Below, in pieces: positions 11,889 through 20,813 of a stretch of DNA of 64,000 nt; position 1 is the first letter of the stretch, and every line of letters begins with the position of its first letter. The position numbers and the translations under genes were made by a program. The stretch comes from Nocardioides sp. LHD-245 (GTDB lineage: Bacteria > Actinomycetota > Actinomycetes > Propionibacteriales > Nocardioidaceae). The notes beneath the pieces are model-generated. The model searched no databases. It was given only the letters and a program-made list of their open reading frames with translations, and had not been told where the DNA came from. The stretch is taken from the NCBI RefSeq assembly GCF_030929495.1, contig NZ_JAVFWN010000018.1:62001-126000 (forward strand), written 5' to 3'.

Positions 11889-12866
11889 TCAGGTCAGGTT
11901 GGGCAGGAGCCGCATCACTCCGTCGGTCGTCACCCACGCCAGGGCGAGCGCGAGGGGGGTCGCAACCACCCACACGTGCACCAGCGACCATCTCTGACGG
12001 GCGGCGATGACCCCGAGGGTCAGCGCCAGGAGCAGCGCGAGATCGAGGGCGAGCAGGGGCAGCACCCCTGTGTCGAGGCCCATCGGCTTCTCCGACTCGG
12101 GCACCGTCGGCGGCAGGCCGGCCGGTGCGGGGAACGCCGAGGAGGCCTCGGCGTCGACGTACAGGGTCTCGCCGGGCGCGATCGCGCTCAGCCGGCCCTG
12201 ACCTTCGGCGGTGACCAGGGTCAGCCGGGACCGCCCGCTCGCGAGGGGCTGGGGCAGCGCGTCGCCGCTGCGGCGCAGCCCCTGCACGGTGAACACGACG
12301 CGGCCCTGGCCCACGGTGACCTCGATCCGGTCGCCCGGCTCGAGACGGTCGACGTCGGCGAACGGGCTTCCGTACGTCGCCGCGCGGCCGAGCACCACGG
12401 AGGTCCCGGCCTGCCCGGGGAGGACCGTGTTGCGGAGGTGGCCGGGGCCGGCGAGGAGGTCGCCGGAGGCGGTGCCCTCGACGACGACCTGCTGCATCCC
12501 GAGGCGCGGGATCTCCAGCAGCGCGACCGGTGCGCCCGGCTCCGTGACCGGACCGACCGGCGCGGTCGCCGCGGCGACCTGGGCCCGGAACTCCTGGTAG
12601 AGCAGCGTCTGGCTGCGCTCCTGGGCCACGCCGCCGAGCACGAGCATCTGCAGCGCCATCCACAGCGTGACCAGGGCGACCATGGTGGTCGATGTGCTGA
12701 TCACCGAGCCCGCCGTCTCGACCCGGTTGGGCGGCCCGACCGGGCGTGCCGGGCGCACCGGACGCGGTGCCCGGCGCCGGGGCAGCTGCCGTCGGAACCG
12801 GGAGCCGTGACTCCGCGGCGCCGGCTGCCCGTCGGTCACGACCGGCGCCTCGTCGAGCGTGGTCAT
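11889..12866 (-). CDS. Sortase-fold membrane protein lacking the catalytic Cys and His
   Basis: A 325-residue protein with a cytoplasmic Arg/Pro-rich N terminus, one membrane helix ('MVALVTLWMALQMLVLGGVA'), a sortase-like beta-barrel and two C-terminal membrane helices. Sortase landmarks align well: 'VALLEIPRLGMQQVVVEG', 'LRNTVLPGQAGTSVVLGRA' and 'LTLVTAEGQGRL'. However, the catalytic His of the usual GHR motif is replaced (GRA), the catalytic Cys of TLxTC is Ala, and the whole protein contains no Cys. It cannot work as a transpeptidase, so a scaffold or binding role is inferred. The ATG at 12866 overlaps the stop of the upstream gene (ATGA), tying it to the pst cluster. Confidence 0.8.
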   Translation of the reverse strand: MTTLDEAPVVTDGQPAPRSHGSRFRRQLPRRRAPRPVRPARPVGPPNRVETAGSVISTSTTMVALVTLWMALQMLVLGGVAQERSQTLLYQEFRAQVAAATAPVGPVTEPGAPVALLEIPRLGMQQVVVEGTASGDLLAGPGHLRNTVLPGQAGTSVVLGRAATYGSPFADVDRLEPGDRIEVTVGQGRVVFTVQGLRRSGDALPQPLASGRSRLTLVTAEGQGRLSAIAPGETLYVDAEASSAFPAPAGLPPTVPESEKPMGLDTGVLPLLALDLALLLALTLGVIAARQRWSLVHVWVVATPLALALAWVTTDGVMRLLPNLT

Positions 12867-15451
12867 CGGCGGCTCCGCAGGACGACGACCCGCGAGACCG
12901 CGCTGACGACCGAGAAGACCAGGCCCAGCATGAGCAGCACCGGCAGCAGGCGGCCGCTCCACTCCGAGGAGACGGCCTTCGTCGGCGGCATGGTGAGCGC
13001 CTCGGGCGCGGGGGCCGGACCCGCGGCGGGAGCGGCGACGGCCGGGTCAGCGGCGGGAACGGCCTCGGGCGCTCCCGGCGTCACGGTCGCGGGGCCCGCC
13101 TCCGGGGTCGTGGCCGGCACCTTCTGCTGCTCGATGGCCCGGGCGACCGCCTGGGCGCGGGCGTACAGCGCCTGGGTGGCGCCGCTCTTGCGGATCGGCA
13201 CGAAGCCGCCGGGCAGCTGGCCGTTGCCGCTGCCGGGCCGCTGCCCCTCCGAGGTCGCGGTGCGGACGAACTGGGCCACCTTGGCGGCGTCCTTCTTGTC
13301 CAGGTTCTGCAGCCGAGCCGCGGCGTAGACGAGCATGGTGCCCGGATAGGCCTTGCCGGCCTTGCGGAGCTTGACCATGTCCATCTCGAACGGGCCGCGC
13401 TGGCCCTCCGGCCGAGCCAGCTTCACGGCCGCCGTCAGAGAGTCGGTCGTCGGCGTGACATACCGGCCCTTCCCGGTCTCCAGAGCGGCCGTGCGCAGGC
13501 CGTAGCGCTGGGCGTCGCCGAGGCTGACGATGCCGAGCATGAACCGGTCTCCGTAGTGCTGGCGCTCGACCCGGCCGAGCTTGTAGATCGGCGGCGTCAC
13601 GCTGAGATCCGTGTCGCAGCGGGTCTGCACATTGGGCCATGCGTCCAGCAGGGCCTCGGCGATCTTGCGCATCGTGGAGACGGGGGCGGCGAGGTCGTTG
13701 AAGTAGGTCGACGGGTTCTTGGCCTTGCACTCGGTGCCGCCCTGCGGCACGAAGTCGTCGAGCAGCGGCCACTCGTCGCGGGGGAGCTTGATCTTCTTGT
13801 ACGACGGGTTGATCCGCATGCCCCACGGATCGGGCTTGCCCTTGACGAAGTCCATGGCCACCTTGTCGCTCGCGATGTACTCGGTGAGCCGGCGCACCAC
13901 GTCCGAGGAGTTCGACAGCGAGAGGAGGGTCGCGGCGGCCTCGCTGGCCTCGTCGGTCAGCCCCGGGTTGAGTGCGACGAACTCCGGGTCCTTCGTGATC
14001 GCCCAGGGATTCTGCTCCATGCCCGGGTGCCCGGCGCCGAAGCTCGATCCGGTGTAGGACTGGGTGATCAGCTTGGCCAGCAGCCGAGCGTTGAGCCGCA
14101 GGTCGGCGAGCTCCCCCGCGTTCCCCGGCCGGTCGACGATATAGCCGACGCCGAAGCCGGTCAGCGCGACCGGCGCGTAGCCCACCGGGTCCCCGGTCGC
14201 CTCGTACTTCGAGGAGACCAGCGCCGCGGCGCCGCCACCGGAGGCCATCAGCGAGAAGCCGGCCTGGTCGGGCATCTGGTTGTGCTGGAACTTGAACCTC
14301 TTCTTGTTCAGGCAGTACGCCGGTGCCCACTGCAGCGCCGCCTGCGCGAGCAGCTCCGAGCCGTAGAAGCCGGTCGGCGCGCGGGGATCGAGGATGTCGC
14401 AGGTGTCCGGCGGATCGCCGAAGGTCACCGGGATCACGAACCTGTTGCGCCAGTTGGACTCCGCCCACCACAGCGACGGCGACACGGCCTGGTCCCCCGC
14501 CACATTGGTCGCATTGCCGGAGCCGGGCGCGAACTGGCCGGTGCGCCGGCAGGACTTCTCGGCGACCGACATCTCCTGGTCGACGAGGGACGAGGCCGTG
14601 GCGCAGCTGATGCCGACGATCGGGATGACCACGATCGAGCAGGCCACCAACTTGTTGCACCCCAGCGACTCGTTCTCGACGTCGGTGCGGATCTCGAACT
14701 GCACCGAACCGCTGCCGTTGCCGTCGGTGAAGGCAGCGATCTCATTGGCCGGCAGCGCCGCCTCGGCCGCCGCCTCGGGCGGCATGGTCTTGCCGTCGCA
14801 GGCGGGATAGACCTGTCCCTTCGCGCTCACGAAGGGGACCAGACGGGTGTAGAACTCCTCGCCCTCGACGATGTCCGGGCACACGTCCTTCCCCGGCACC
14901 TCGCCGAGTGCACTGCTGATCCTCGCCGTCGCCGCCTCGGAGGCATGGAGGTCCTCGGTCCAGGCGGCGTCGTTCTCCGACCTCGACACCTGGGAGCGCT
15001 GGTTGAACGACGACGTCCAGCAGGTCTCCGGCCGCACGTCGTCGCCGGTGCCCCGGCACTGCAGCACCACGACCGGGTACTCCTGGCTCATGCCTCCCGG
15101 GCCGAACGGGTCGTTGGCCCGGCCGGCGCTGGGCTGGGCCCCGCTCCACGTGATGCCGACCCGCTCGCGGCCGCGCAGGTTCTGGGTGTGGTCGACGTTG
15201 ACGCTGACCTGCCATGGACTGCCGGTGCTCGGGTCCGAGATCGCCGTCGACGTACCGTCGGCGGCGACGAACTGGCGCTCCATGGACTTGGTCTGGCTCC
15301 AGGCGTCGCCGGCGACGGCGGCGCGCGGGGTCACGGGCTGCGGCCGGTCCGCGAGCGCCGGTGCGGTCACGCCGGTGGCCGCGCTCGCGCCGACGACGAG
15401 GGCGACCACGCCGAGCCGGAGCACCCGGGCGAGCCGCGGTGCGGGCCTCAT
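12863..15451 (-). CDS. Large exported membrane-anchored protein of the pst cluster
   Basis: An 862-residue protein. It has a signal peptide ('VVALVVGASAATGVTAPALA'), a long extracellular part with numerous cysteines ('CRGTGDDVRPETC', 'CSIVVIPIVGISC'), an Ala/Pro-rich linker (about 790-830), and a C-terminal membrane helix 'LLPVLLMLGLVFSVVSAVS' followed by positive residues. This is the layout of a surface protein anchored by its C terminus. The middle ('GFGVGYIVDRPGNAGELADLRLNARLLAKLITQSYTG') resembles segments of PstS-type binding proteins, so it may be a divergent, enlarged binding protein. No enzyme motif was recognised. It overlaps both neighbours by 4 bases, so it belongs to the same transcript as pstC and pstA. 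Confidence 0.7.
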   Translation of the reverse strand: MRPAPRLARVLRLGVVALVVGASAATGVTAPALADRPQPVTPRAAVAGDAWSQTKSMERQFVAADGTSTAISDPSTGSPWQVSVNVDHTQNLRGRERVGITWSGAQPSAGRANDPFGPGGMSQEYPVVVLQCRGTGDDVRPETCWTSSFNQRSQVSRSENDAAWTEDLHASEAATARISSALGEVPGKDVCPDIVEGEEFYTRLVPFVSAKGQVYPACDGKTMPPEAAAEAALPANEIAAFTDGNGSGSVQFEIRTDVENESLGCNKLVACSIVVIPIVGISCATASSLVDQEMSVAEKSCRRTGQFAPGSGNATNVAGDQAVSPSLWWAESNWRNRFVIPVTFGDPPDTCDILDPRAPTGFYGSELLAQAALQWAPAYCLNKKRFKFQHNQMPDQAGFSLMASGGGAAALVSSKYEATGDPVGYAPVALTGFGVGYIVDRPGNAGELADLRLNARLLAKLITQSYTGSSFGAGHPGMEQNPWAITKDPEFVALNPGLTDEASEAAATLLSLSNSSDVVRRLTEYIASDKVAMDFVKGKPDPWGMRINPSYKKIKLPRDEWPLLDDFVPQGGTECKAKNPSTYFNDLAAPVSTMRKIAEALLDAWPNVQTRCDTDLSVTPPIYKLGRVERQHYGDRFMLGIVSLGDAQRYGLRTAALETGKGRYVTPTTDSLTAAVKLARPEGQRGPFEMDMVKLRKAGKAYPGTMLVYAAARLQNLDKKDAAKVAQFVRTATSEGQRPGSGNGQLPGGFVPIRKSGATQALYARAQAVARAIEQQKVPATTPEAGPATVTPGAPEAVPAADPAVAAPAAGPAPAPEALTMPPTKAVSSEWSGRLLPVLLMLGLVFSVVSAVSRVVVLRSRR

Positions 15452-17025
15452 CGGGCCGCTCCCCGCGACGTCAGCCGGCGGCGGAGTGCGGTCGCGAGCA
15501 GGCCGGGCAGCAACACGAGGGCGAGCAGCTCCACGACGATCAGCCAGCCGAACGGGCGCCGGTCGCCGGCCCGGTCGGCCGAGAGCGTGTCGGGCGAGGC
15601 GTAGACGTCCTGGGTGCCGCCGGAGACCGGGACGGTGCCGCTCTCCGCGACGGGGACGTCCTGCCCCGTCGCCGGGTCGACCGCGGCCGGCGGAGCCTCG
15701 CCGGCGGGCGGTGCGTCCGCCGGTGGTGGTGCGGCGTCGTCCGTGGCGGGCTCGCCGGTGCCGGTCTCGGTGCCGCAGGGGCCCGCCCCCTCCTTGTCAC
15801 ACTCCGGGGGCTTCGGCGCCCTCTGAGCGAGCAGGTTCTTGGTGGGGTTCTTGCCGTCGAAGGTCGGGTTGTTGCAGCTTTTGACGTCGCGGTTGGTGAG
15901 CTCGACGGCCGGGTCGGCCGCCTTCAGCTTCGCGATCTGCTCGAAACCGGCCTGGACCAGGTTGAGCGGCAGCGAGGAGTAGCCGTAGGCACCGGCCTTG
16001 GTCTGCCCGGTGCACAGCGAGTAGTACATGAAGTCGGCCAGGGTCTGCCGCTTGGCCGTCGACATCCGCTGGTCGCCTCCACCGGTGGGCAGCAGCATGT
16101 AGGAGTACGACGAGATGGGGTAGGACCGCGGGTCGTTGTAGGTGTAGACGCCGTCGAGGTTCTGGGTCAGGTAGAGCTGCGACGTCGTATCCATGTTGAT
16201 CTTGGCCTGGGTCAGCGCCACCGCGGTGTTGTACTGCGTCGGCTCGACGAAGTAGCCGGCCGCGTTCTTGACCTTCACCACCGGGTAGTTGGCGTTGATC
16301 GCGTAGGAGTACTCGACGTAGCCGATCATCCCGTTGCCGGAGAAGCCCTTGATCGTGTTCATCACCTGGTCCGAGCCGGCCTGGCTGACCATCCGGCTGC
16401 CCGACTTCTTCGGGTAGTACGACGTCAGGCCGGAGCGGCCGAAGTAGGGGCGCCAGATGCTGGGGTGCTGCTTGTCCATCCAGGTGGTGAACTGGGCCGT
16501 GGTGCCCGAGCCGTCGGAGCGCACGACCGGGATGATCGGCAGCGACGGGAACTTCCGGCCGTTGTTGTCCTTGGCGATGGCCGGGTCGTCCCAGTTGGTG
16601 ATCTGGTTGGTGAAGATCTTGGCGAGGGTCTCGCCCGAGAGCCGCAGGTTCTTGACCTGCTGCTTGCCGATCTTGAGCTGGTAGGTGAACGCCGTGCCGC
16701 CGGCGACGATCGGCAGGTACGCGTAGTCGCGCCCTTGGCTGGTGTCGGCCTGCCCCTGCTCGTCGGTGCCCTGGTAGGGGATCTCGGAGATCGCGAAGTC
16801 GACGCTGTTGTTGGCGAAGTCCTTGCGCCCCTTGGTCGAGCCGCCACCGGTGTAGACGACCTTCATGCCGTTGGCGTTCACGTCGGCGATCCACTGCTGG
16901 ACGATCAGCTCCGACCAGGTCGACCCGGTGCCCTCGATCTGGGCGTAGGGCACCGCGGCCTGGGCTGCGAGCGGCAGGCTGACACCACACACGAGTGCCA
17001 CCAGGGCCGCCACGAGGCGCTTCAC
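15448..17025 (-). CDS. Membrane-anchored PstS-like phosphate-binding protein
   Basis: A 525-residue binding protein. A signal peptide ends at 'PLAAQA', followed by the PstS core: 'EGTGSTWSELIVQQWIADV' (GTGST phosphate loop), 'YTGGGSTKGRKDF', 'VRSDGSGTTAQF' and 'SGNGMIGYVEYSYA'. A Pro/Ala/Glu-rich linker and a C-terminal helix ('WLIVVELLALVLLPGLLATAL') ending in Arg anchor it to the membrane, where most PstS proteins use a lipid-modified Cys. The GTG at 17025 has an excellent GAAGGAG site and overlaps the pstA stop. Coupling to pstA supports a role as the main binding protein of this importer. Confidence 0.85.
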   Translation of the reverse strand: MKRLVAALVALVCGVSLPLAAQAAVPYAQIEGTGSTWSELIVQQWIADVNANGMKVVYTGGGSTKGRKDFANNSVDFAISEIPYQGTDEQGQADTSQGRDYAYLPIVAGGTAFTYQLKIGKQQVKNLRLSGETLAKIFTNQITNWDDPAIAKDNNGRKFPSLPIIPVVRSDGSGTTAQFTTWMDKQHPSIWRPYFGRSGLTSYYPKKSGSRMVSQAGSDQVMNTIKGFSGNGMIGYVEYSYAINANYPVVKVKNAAGYFVEPTQYNTAVALTQAKINMDTTSQLYLTQNLDGVYTYNDPRSYPISSYSYMLLPTGGGDQRMSTAKRQTLADFMYYSLCTGQTKAGAYGYSSLPLNLVQAGFEQIAKLKAADPAVELTNRDVKSCNNPTFDGKNPTKNLLAQRAPKPPECDKEGAGPCGTETGTGEPATDDAAPPPADAPPAGEAPPAAVDPATGQDVPVAESGTVPVSGGTQDVYASPDTLSADRAGDRRPFGWLIVVELLALVLLPGLLATALRRRLTSRGAAR

Positions 17026-18209
17026 GAGATCTCCTTCACGGGACGGGAACCCGTCGTCGGCGGTCGGGACTTCTTCGCCTTCTTCGGGCGGGCCACGACC
17101 CGCGCCAGGACGAACAGGAACAGCACGAGCGCGAGCAGCACCGTCGCGGCGGCGAAGGCCCGCGTGATCGCCTGCGGCTCGCCGCTGCGCACGGTTGTGT
17201 AGATGTAGAGCGGGAGGGAGTTCATGACGCCGTCGGTGGGACCCACGACCATGAATGCGGCCGCGCCGGAGGTGAGCAGCACCGGCGAGGTCTCGCCCAC
17301 GCCCCGGGCGACGCCGAGGATGACAGCGGTGGCGAGGCCGGGACGGGCCGTCGGGAGCACGACGTGCCACACGGTCCGCCACCGGCTCGCGCCCAGGGCC
17401 AGCCCGGCCTCGCGCAGGTTGCCGGGTACGACCCGCAGCACCACGTCCGCGGCCCGGGCGACGATCGGCAGCATCATCACGGCGAGCGCGAGCGCGGCGG
17501 CCAGGCCCGAGCGCGGCCAGCCGGCGACCACGATCACCGTCGTGTAGACGAACAGCCCGGCCACGACCGACGGCAGCGCGGTCATCGCCTCGACGATGGT
17601 ACGCACCAGCACGGCGAAACGGCCGCCGACCTCGGTCATGAAGATGGCCGTGCCGATGCCGAGCGGCAGCACGATCACCAGCGCGATCCCGATCTGGATC
17701 ATCGAGCCGACCGTCGCGTGGGCGATGCCACCCATGTCGAACGCGTCCTTCGGCCCGACGCCGGCCATGTCGTCGAAGAAGAAGTTGCTGTGCAACAGCG
17801 GGCGCCAGCCCCGCAGCACGATGAACGCCAGGGTGCTCACCAGGGCCGCGCCCACGATGAGCGCACCGCCGGTGACGACGGCGGCCACGACCCGGTCCCG
17901 CACCTCCACCATCGAGACCGTCAGCGCCGACAGCACGGCGGTGACGACCAGGCCGAGGGCGAACCAGACGACCAGGAACCACGCCGGCCCCGGCAGCGGG
18001 AGCAGCCGCTGGGTGACCAGCCAGGTCAGCCCCAGCGCGGAGGCCCAGGAGCCCCAGCGCACGAACCGCTCGTCGAGACTGGGCCGGCCCAGCGCGGGAC
18101 GCGGCAGGGCGGGCGGCGCGTCGTCGTCGTACGACGGCAGGACGGTGCTGCCGCGCGGCGCGGCCTGCGCCGGGGAGGCGACCGCGGAAGCGACCGGGGA
18201 GGCGGTCAT
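17022..18209 (-). CDS. pstA: Phosphate ABC transporter permease PstA
   Basis: A 395-residue membrane protein, one half of the phosphate channel. It carries the EAA-type loop ('LREAGLALGASRWRTVWHVVLPTARPG') that docks PstB and the PstA segment 'VARGVGETSPVLLTSG'. About eight hydrophobic helices are visible, including an N-terminal pair ahead of the usual six, and an N-terminal cytoplasmic tail of about 50 residues makes it longer than E. coli PstA (296). The ATG at 18209 lies one base after the pstC stop codon. The C-terminal tail is basic ('RPKKAKKSRPP'). Confidence 0.93.
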   Translation of the reverse strand: MTASPVASAVASPAQAAPRGSTVLPSYDDDAPPALPRPALGRPSLDERFVRWGSWASALGLTWLVTQRLLPLPGPAWFLVVWFALGLVVTAVLSALTVSMVEVRDRVVAAVVTGGALIVGAALVSTLAFIVLRGWRPLLHSNFFFDDMAGVGPKDAFDMGGIAHATVGSMIQIGIALVIVLPLGIGTAIFMTEVGGRFAVLVRTIVEAMTALPSVVAGLFVYTTVIVVAGWPRSGLAAALALAVMMLPIVARAADVVLRVVPGNLREAGLALGASRWRTVWHVVLPTARPGLATAVILGVARGVGETSPVLLTSGAAAFMVVGPTDGVMNSLPLYIYTTVRSGEPQAITRAFAAATVLLALVLFLFVLARVVARPKKAKKSRPPTTGSRPVKEIS

Positions 18210-18210
18210 G

Positions 18211-19224
18211 TCAGGCCTCCGCCCCGGCACCCGAGCGGCTGCGGTTCACGACGATCGCGGCGAGGGTGTTGACGCCGAGGGTGATGACGAAGAGCACGAA
18301 CCCGGCCGCGAGGAGTGCGGAGAGCTGGCTCGCGCTGGCGTCGCCGAAGCGACCCGCGATGAGCGCGCTCACGCTGTTGGTGCCGATCTCGAGCGGGCGG
18401 AGCTTCAGGTCGAACGCCGGCGAGATGATGAGCAGGACCGCGATGGTCTCGCCCAGCGCCCGGCCGAGCGCGAGCATGGTGCCGCCGATGATGCCGCCGC
18501 GCCCGAACGGCAGGACGACGGTGCGGATCATGCCCCAGCGGGTCGCACCGAGCGCGAGCGCGGCCTCCTTCTCCCCCGGCGGGGTCTGGCTGAAGACCTG
18601 GCGCATCACGGCGCACGCCATCGGCAGCACCATCATCGCCACGGCGATGCCGGCGCAGAAGGCGCTCGCGGTGTAGCGGCTGGCGTCCCAGATCGCGGCG
18701 TCCGGGTCGGTGTCCTTCACGTCGAAGATCGGGATCCAGCCGAGGTGCCGCTGGAGGAAGGTCGCGAACGCCGCGGCGTGGGGCATCACGAGGAAGAAGC
18801 CCCACAGGCCGTAGACGATCGACGGGATCGCGGCCATCAGGTCGACGAGCGAGACCAGGGTCGAGCGCAGCGACGCGGGCGCGTACTCGGAGATGAAGAG
18901 GGCCGTCAGCAGCGCGAGCGGGAACGCGATCACCATGGCGACCAGCGCGATCTGCAGGGTCCCGGCGAGCACAGCCGCGATGCCGAGCACGTCGGCCTCG
19001 GGCAGCCACTCGGACTCCGTGAAGAACCGCCAGCCGTAGCGCTGGAGCGTCGGGAACGCCTGCCAGCCGAGGAACAGGCCCACCCCGCCGGTGATGACCA
19101 GCACCGAGGCGCCGATCGCCCGCGAGACGTTGACGAAGACCGCGTCGGCACCCGTGGCTCGACGGGAGATCCGGCGCGGCCGCGCTTCCGGCGCGCTCGG
19201 ATCGACAAGGGGCAGGCTGGTCAC
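18211..19224 (-). CDS. pstC: Phosphate ABC transporter permease PstC
   Basis: A 337-residue membrane protein, the partner of PstA. It has six main membrane helices, the PstC-type 'DLMAAIPSIVYGLWGFF' stretch, and the coupling loop 'EKEAALALGATRWGMIRTVVLPFGRGG' followed by 'ALGRALGETIAVLLI'. It is the first gene of the pst cluster; the 185-base gap upstream holds a PHO-box-like repeat and presumably the promoter. Confidence 0.94.
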   Translation of the reverse strand: MTSLPLVDPSAPEARPRRISRRATGADAVFVNVSRAIGASVLVITGGVGLFLGWQAFPTLQRYGWRFFTESEWLPEADVLGIAAVLAGTLQIALVAMVIAFPLALLTALFISEYAPASLRSTLVSLVDLMAAIPSIVYGLWGFFLVMPHAAAFATFLQRHLGWIPIFDVKDTDPDAAIWDASRYTASAFCAGIAVAMMVLPMACAVMRQVFSQTPPGEKEAALALGATRWGMIRTVVLPFGRGGIIGGTMLALGRALGETIAVLLIISPAFDLKLRPLEIGTNSVSALIAGRFGDASASQLSALLAAGFVLFVITLGVNTLAAIVVNRSRSGAGAEA

Positions 19225-19317
19225 ACGTCGTCCTCAGTCGTGGCCACCCGAGAAGGCCGGCTCGCGGCAGCGCGGAACCGCGCAACCACGAGGAACGGTG
19301 GCGGTGGTCCGCGACCA

Positions 19318-19350
19318 ATCGGGGTGAGGACGGTGAACGGGGCGGGAACG
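19318..19350 (-). promoter_or_regulatory. Candidate PHO box upstream of pstC
   Basis: On the minus strand three successive 11-base units read CGTTCCCGCCC, CGTTCACCGTC and CTCACCCCGAT. This matches the 11-base direct-repeat layout of actinobacterial PhoP sites built on GTTCACC. It lies about 95-125 bases upstream of pstC. Phosphate-starvation control of the cluster is inferred from this and from gene content. Confidence 0.5.
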
Positions 19351-19409
19351 GTGCTGGCGACTTTGCTTAAATCCACCGGCGGGAGAGGGCCGGGAGGGCC
19401 GGCCCACCG

Positions 19410-20750
19410 TCAGGCCGTGGGATCCGTCACGCGGCCGACGAAGAGCGGGGTGTGGTGCTCCACGTCGTGGACGACGAAGAGGAAGGGACGGTCGACGACG
19501 ATCTCCTCGGTGACGACCGCGCTCTCGGTGCGCATCACCACCGCCGTCGCCGCGGCGGCCTCGGTGCCCTCCTCGTCGACCGCGATGAAGCCCTGGTGGA
19601 GGACCGCGGAGATGTAGAGGAAGAGGTCCTCGTCGGTCATCGCCGAGAAGTCCGCGCGCTCGTCGTCGAACGCGGTGGGCATGCCGAGCTCCTTCAGGAC
19701 GTCGCCCAGCGGTGCCTGGGTGCGGAAGCTCCACCGCGGCAGGGTGAGATCGATAGCGGCGGGCGCCGCACCCGCCAGGAGGCGGGCGAAACCGTCGCCG
19801 GCGACGGCGGCCTCGACCGTGCCGAACGCCCCGTCGTCGGGCAGGACGACGCTCATCGCGAGGCGCTGCCCGGCGTACGGCACGACCGCCGCGCGGAAGC
19901 CGTCTCCGGTGACCAGCCCGCCGGTCAGGTCCGGGCGGCGCATCCGGTCCACCTCGACCTCGCTCCCGTCGCCGCGCCGGAAGACGCCGGGGGCGGTCAG
20001 CTCCTTCTCGAAGGGCTGCTCCCACGGCGCCTTGAGGTAGATCGCGTTGACCAGCACCAGCCGGGTCAGGTTGTCGAGCGCGCCCTCGGGCACCAGGTCG
20101 ACGATCCGCTCGCGGGTCCGCTCCTCGACCCAGCTGTTGATCAGGACGCGCGCCCGCTCGGTCGCCGCCTCGAAGTCGACCGCGCGGATCGGCGCGGCGT
20201 ACTCCTTGGCGAGCAGGTCGAGGAAGTCGGCCGACCAGCCGACACCCCGCTGGCCGAAGATCTGGTTCGCGGTCTCCAGGTCCAGGTCGGCCGCCGAGCC
20301 GTCGGCGCGCCGTTGCCGGCCCGCCAGTCCCTCGACGTGCGCGGTCAGGGCGTTCACCCCGCGGTGCCACCGGTCGCCGAGATCGCCGACGCCGAGCACG
20401 GACCGCATCTCCTCCGCGGTCGCCCCCGCCGCGCCGGTCAGGGTCATGCCCAGCGCGACGAGGACCGAGTACGGCGAGAGCACCAGGTTGCCGTCGGTGG
20501 TCGCCAGGGCGCCGTACAGCCGGCCCGCGAAGCGGTCGAGCCCCGCGACGACCGGGGCGACCAGGCCGGGGTCGCCCGCCGCCCGGCGGACGTCCGAGGA
20601 GACCAGCTCGATGGCGTCGGCCCCGGACCCGGAGCCCGTGTGCGGTCCGTCACCTCGCCCGTGCCCACCGCCGGTGCAGGCGGCGAGGGCGCCGGTGCCG
20701 AGGGCCGCGAGGCCGAGCTGGAGGGCGTTGCGTCGGGCGAGGGCGGTCAT
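19410..20750 (-). CDS. Serpin-family lipoprotein
   Basis: A 446-residue member of the serpin (serine protease inhibitor) family. The N terminus has twin arginines and a lipobox ('RRNALQLGLAALGTGALAAC'), suggesting a lipoprotein possibly exported by Tat. Serpin marks: 'NLVLSPYSVLVALGMTLTGAAGAT', 'ANQIFGQRGVGWSADFLDLL', 'LVLVNAIYLKAPWEQPF', the hinge 'EEGTEAAAATAVV' with small residues suited to strand insertion, and the closing 'DRPFLFVVHDVEHHTPLFVGRV'. Counting from the hinge puts P1 near the Glu of 'MRTES', with an Arg at P3, so the target protease is unclear. The intact hinge argues for a working inhibitor. It shows no operon link to pst genes. Confidence 0.92.
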   Translation of the reverse strand: MTALARRNALQLGLAALGTGALAACTGGGHGRGDGPHTGSGSGADAIELVSSDVRRAAGDPGLVAPVVAGLDRFAGRLYGALATTDGNLVLSPYSVLVALGMTLTGAAGATAEEMRSVLGVGDLGDRWHRGVNALTAHVEGLAGRQRRADGSAADLDLETANQIFGQRGVGWSADFLDLLAKEYAAPIRAVDFEAATERARVLINSWVEERTRERIVDLVPEGALDNLTRLVLVNAIYLKAPWEQPFEKELTAPGVFRRGDGSEVEVDRMRRPDLTGGLVTGDGFRAAVVPYAGQRLAMSVVLPDDGAFGTVEAAVAGDGFARLLAGAAPAAIDLTLPRWSFRTQAPLGDVLKELGMPTAFDDERADFSAMTDEDLFLYISAVLHQGFIAVDEEGTEAAAATAVVMRTESAVVTEEIVVDRPFLFVVHDVEHHTPLFVGRVTDPTA

Positions 20751-20787
20751 GCCCGGTACGACGTGCTCCCGCCCCGGTCGGTTCCCC

Positions 20788-20803
20788 GCGGAGGTGCCTC
20801 CGC
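20788..20803 (-). terminator. Short hairpin between the serpin and DUF3817 genes
   Basis: Arms GCGGAG and CTCCGC around GTGC in the 63-base gap between the serpin start codon and the DUF3817 stop codon. It lies upstream of the serpin in the direction of transcription and may end a transcript coming from further right. Confidence 0.35.
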
Positions 20804-20813
20804 CGGGAGCCGG

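Noticed and set aside
12746..15604. A 952-codon open frame opposite the 862-residue exported protein gene
   Set aside because: Antisense frame with Arg/Gly/Val composition. The minus strand has a signal peptide, membrane anchor and coupled starts.
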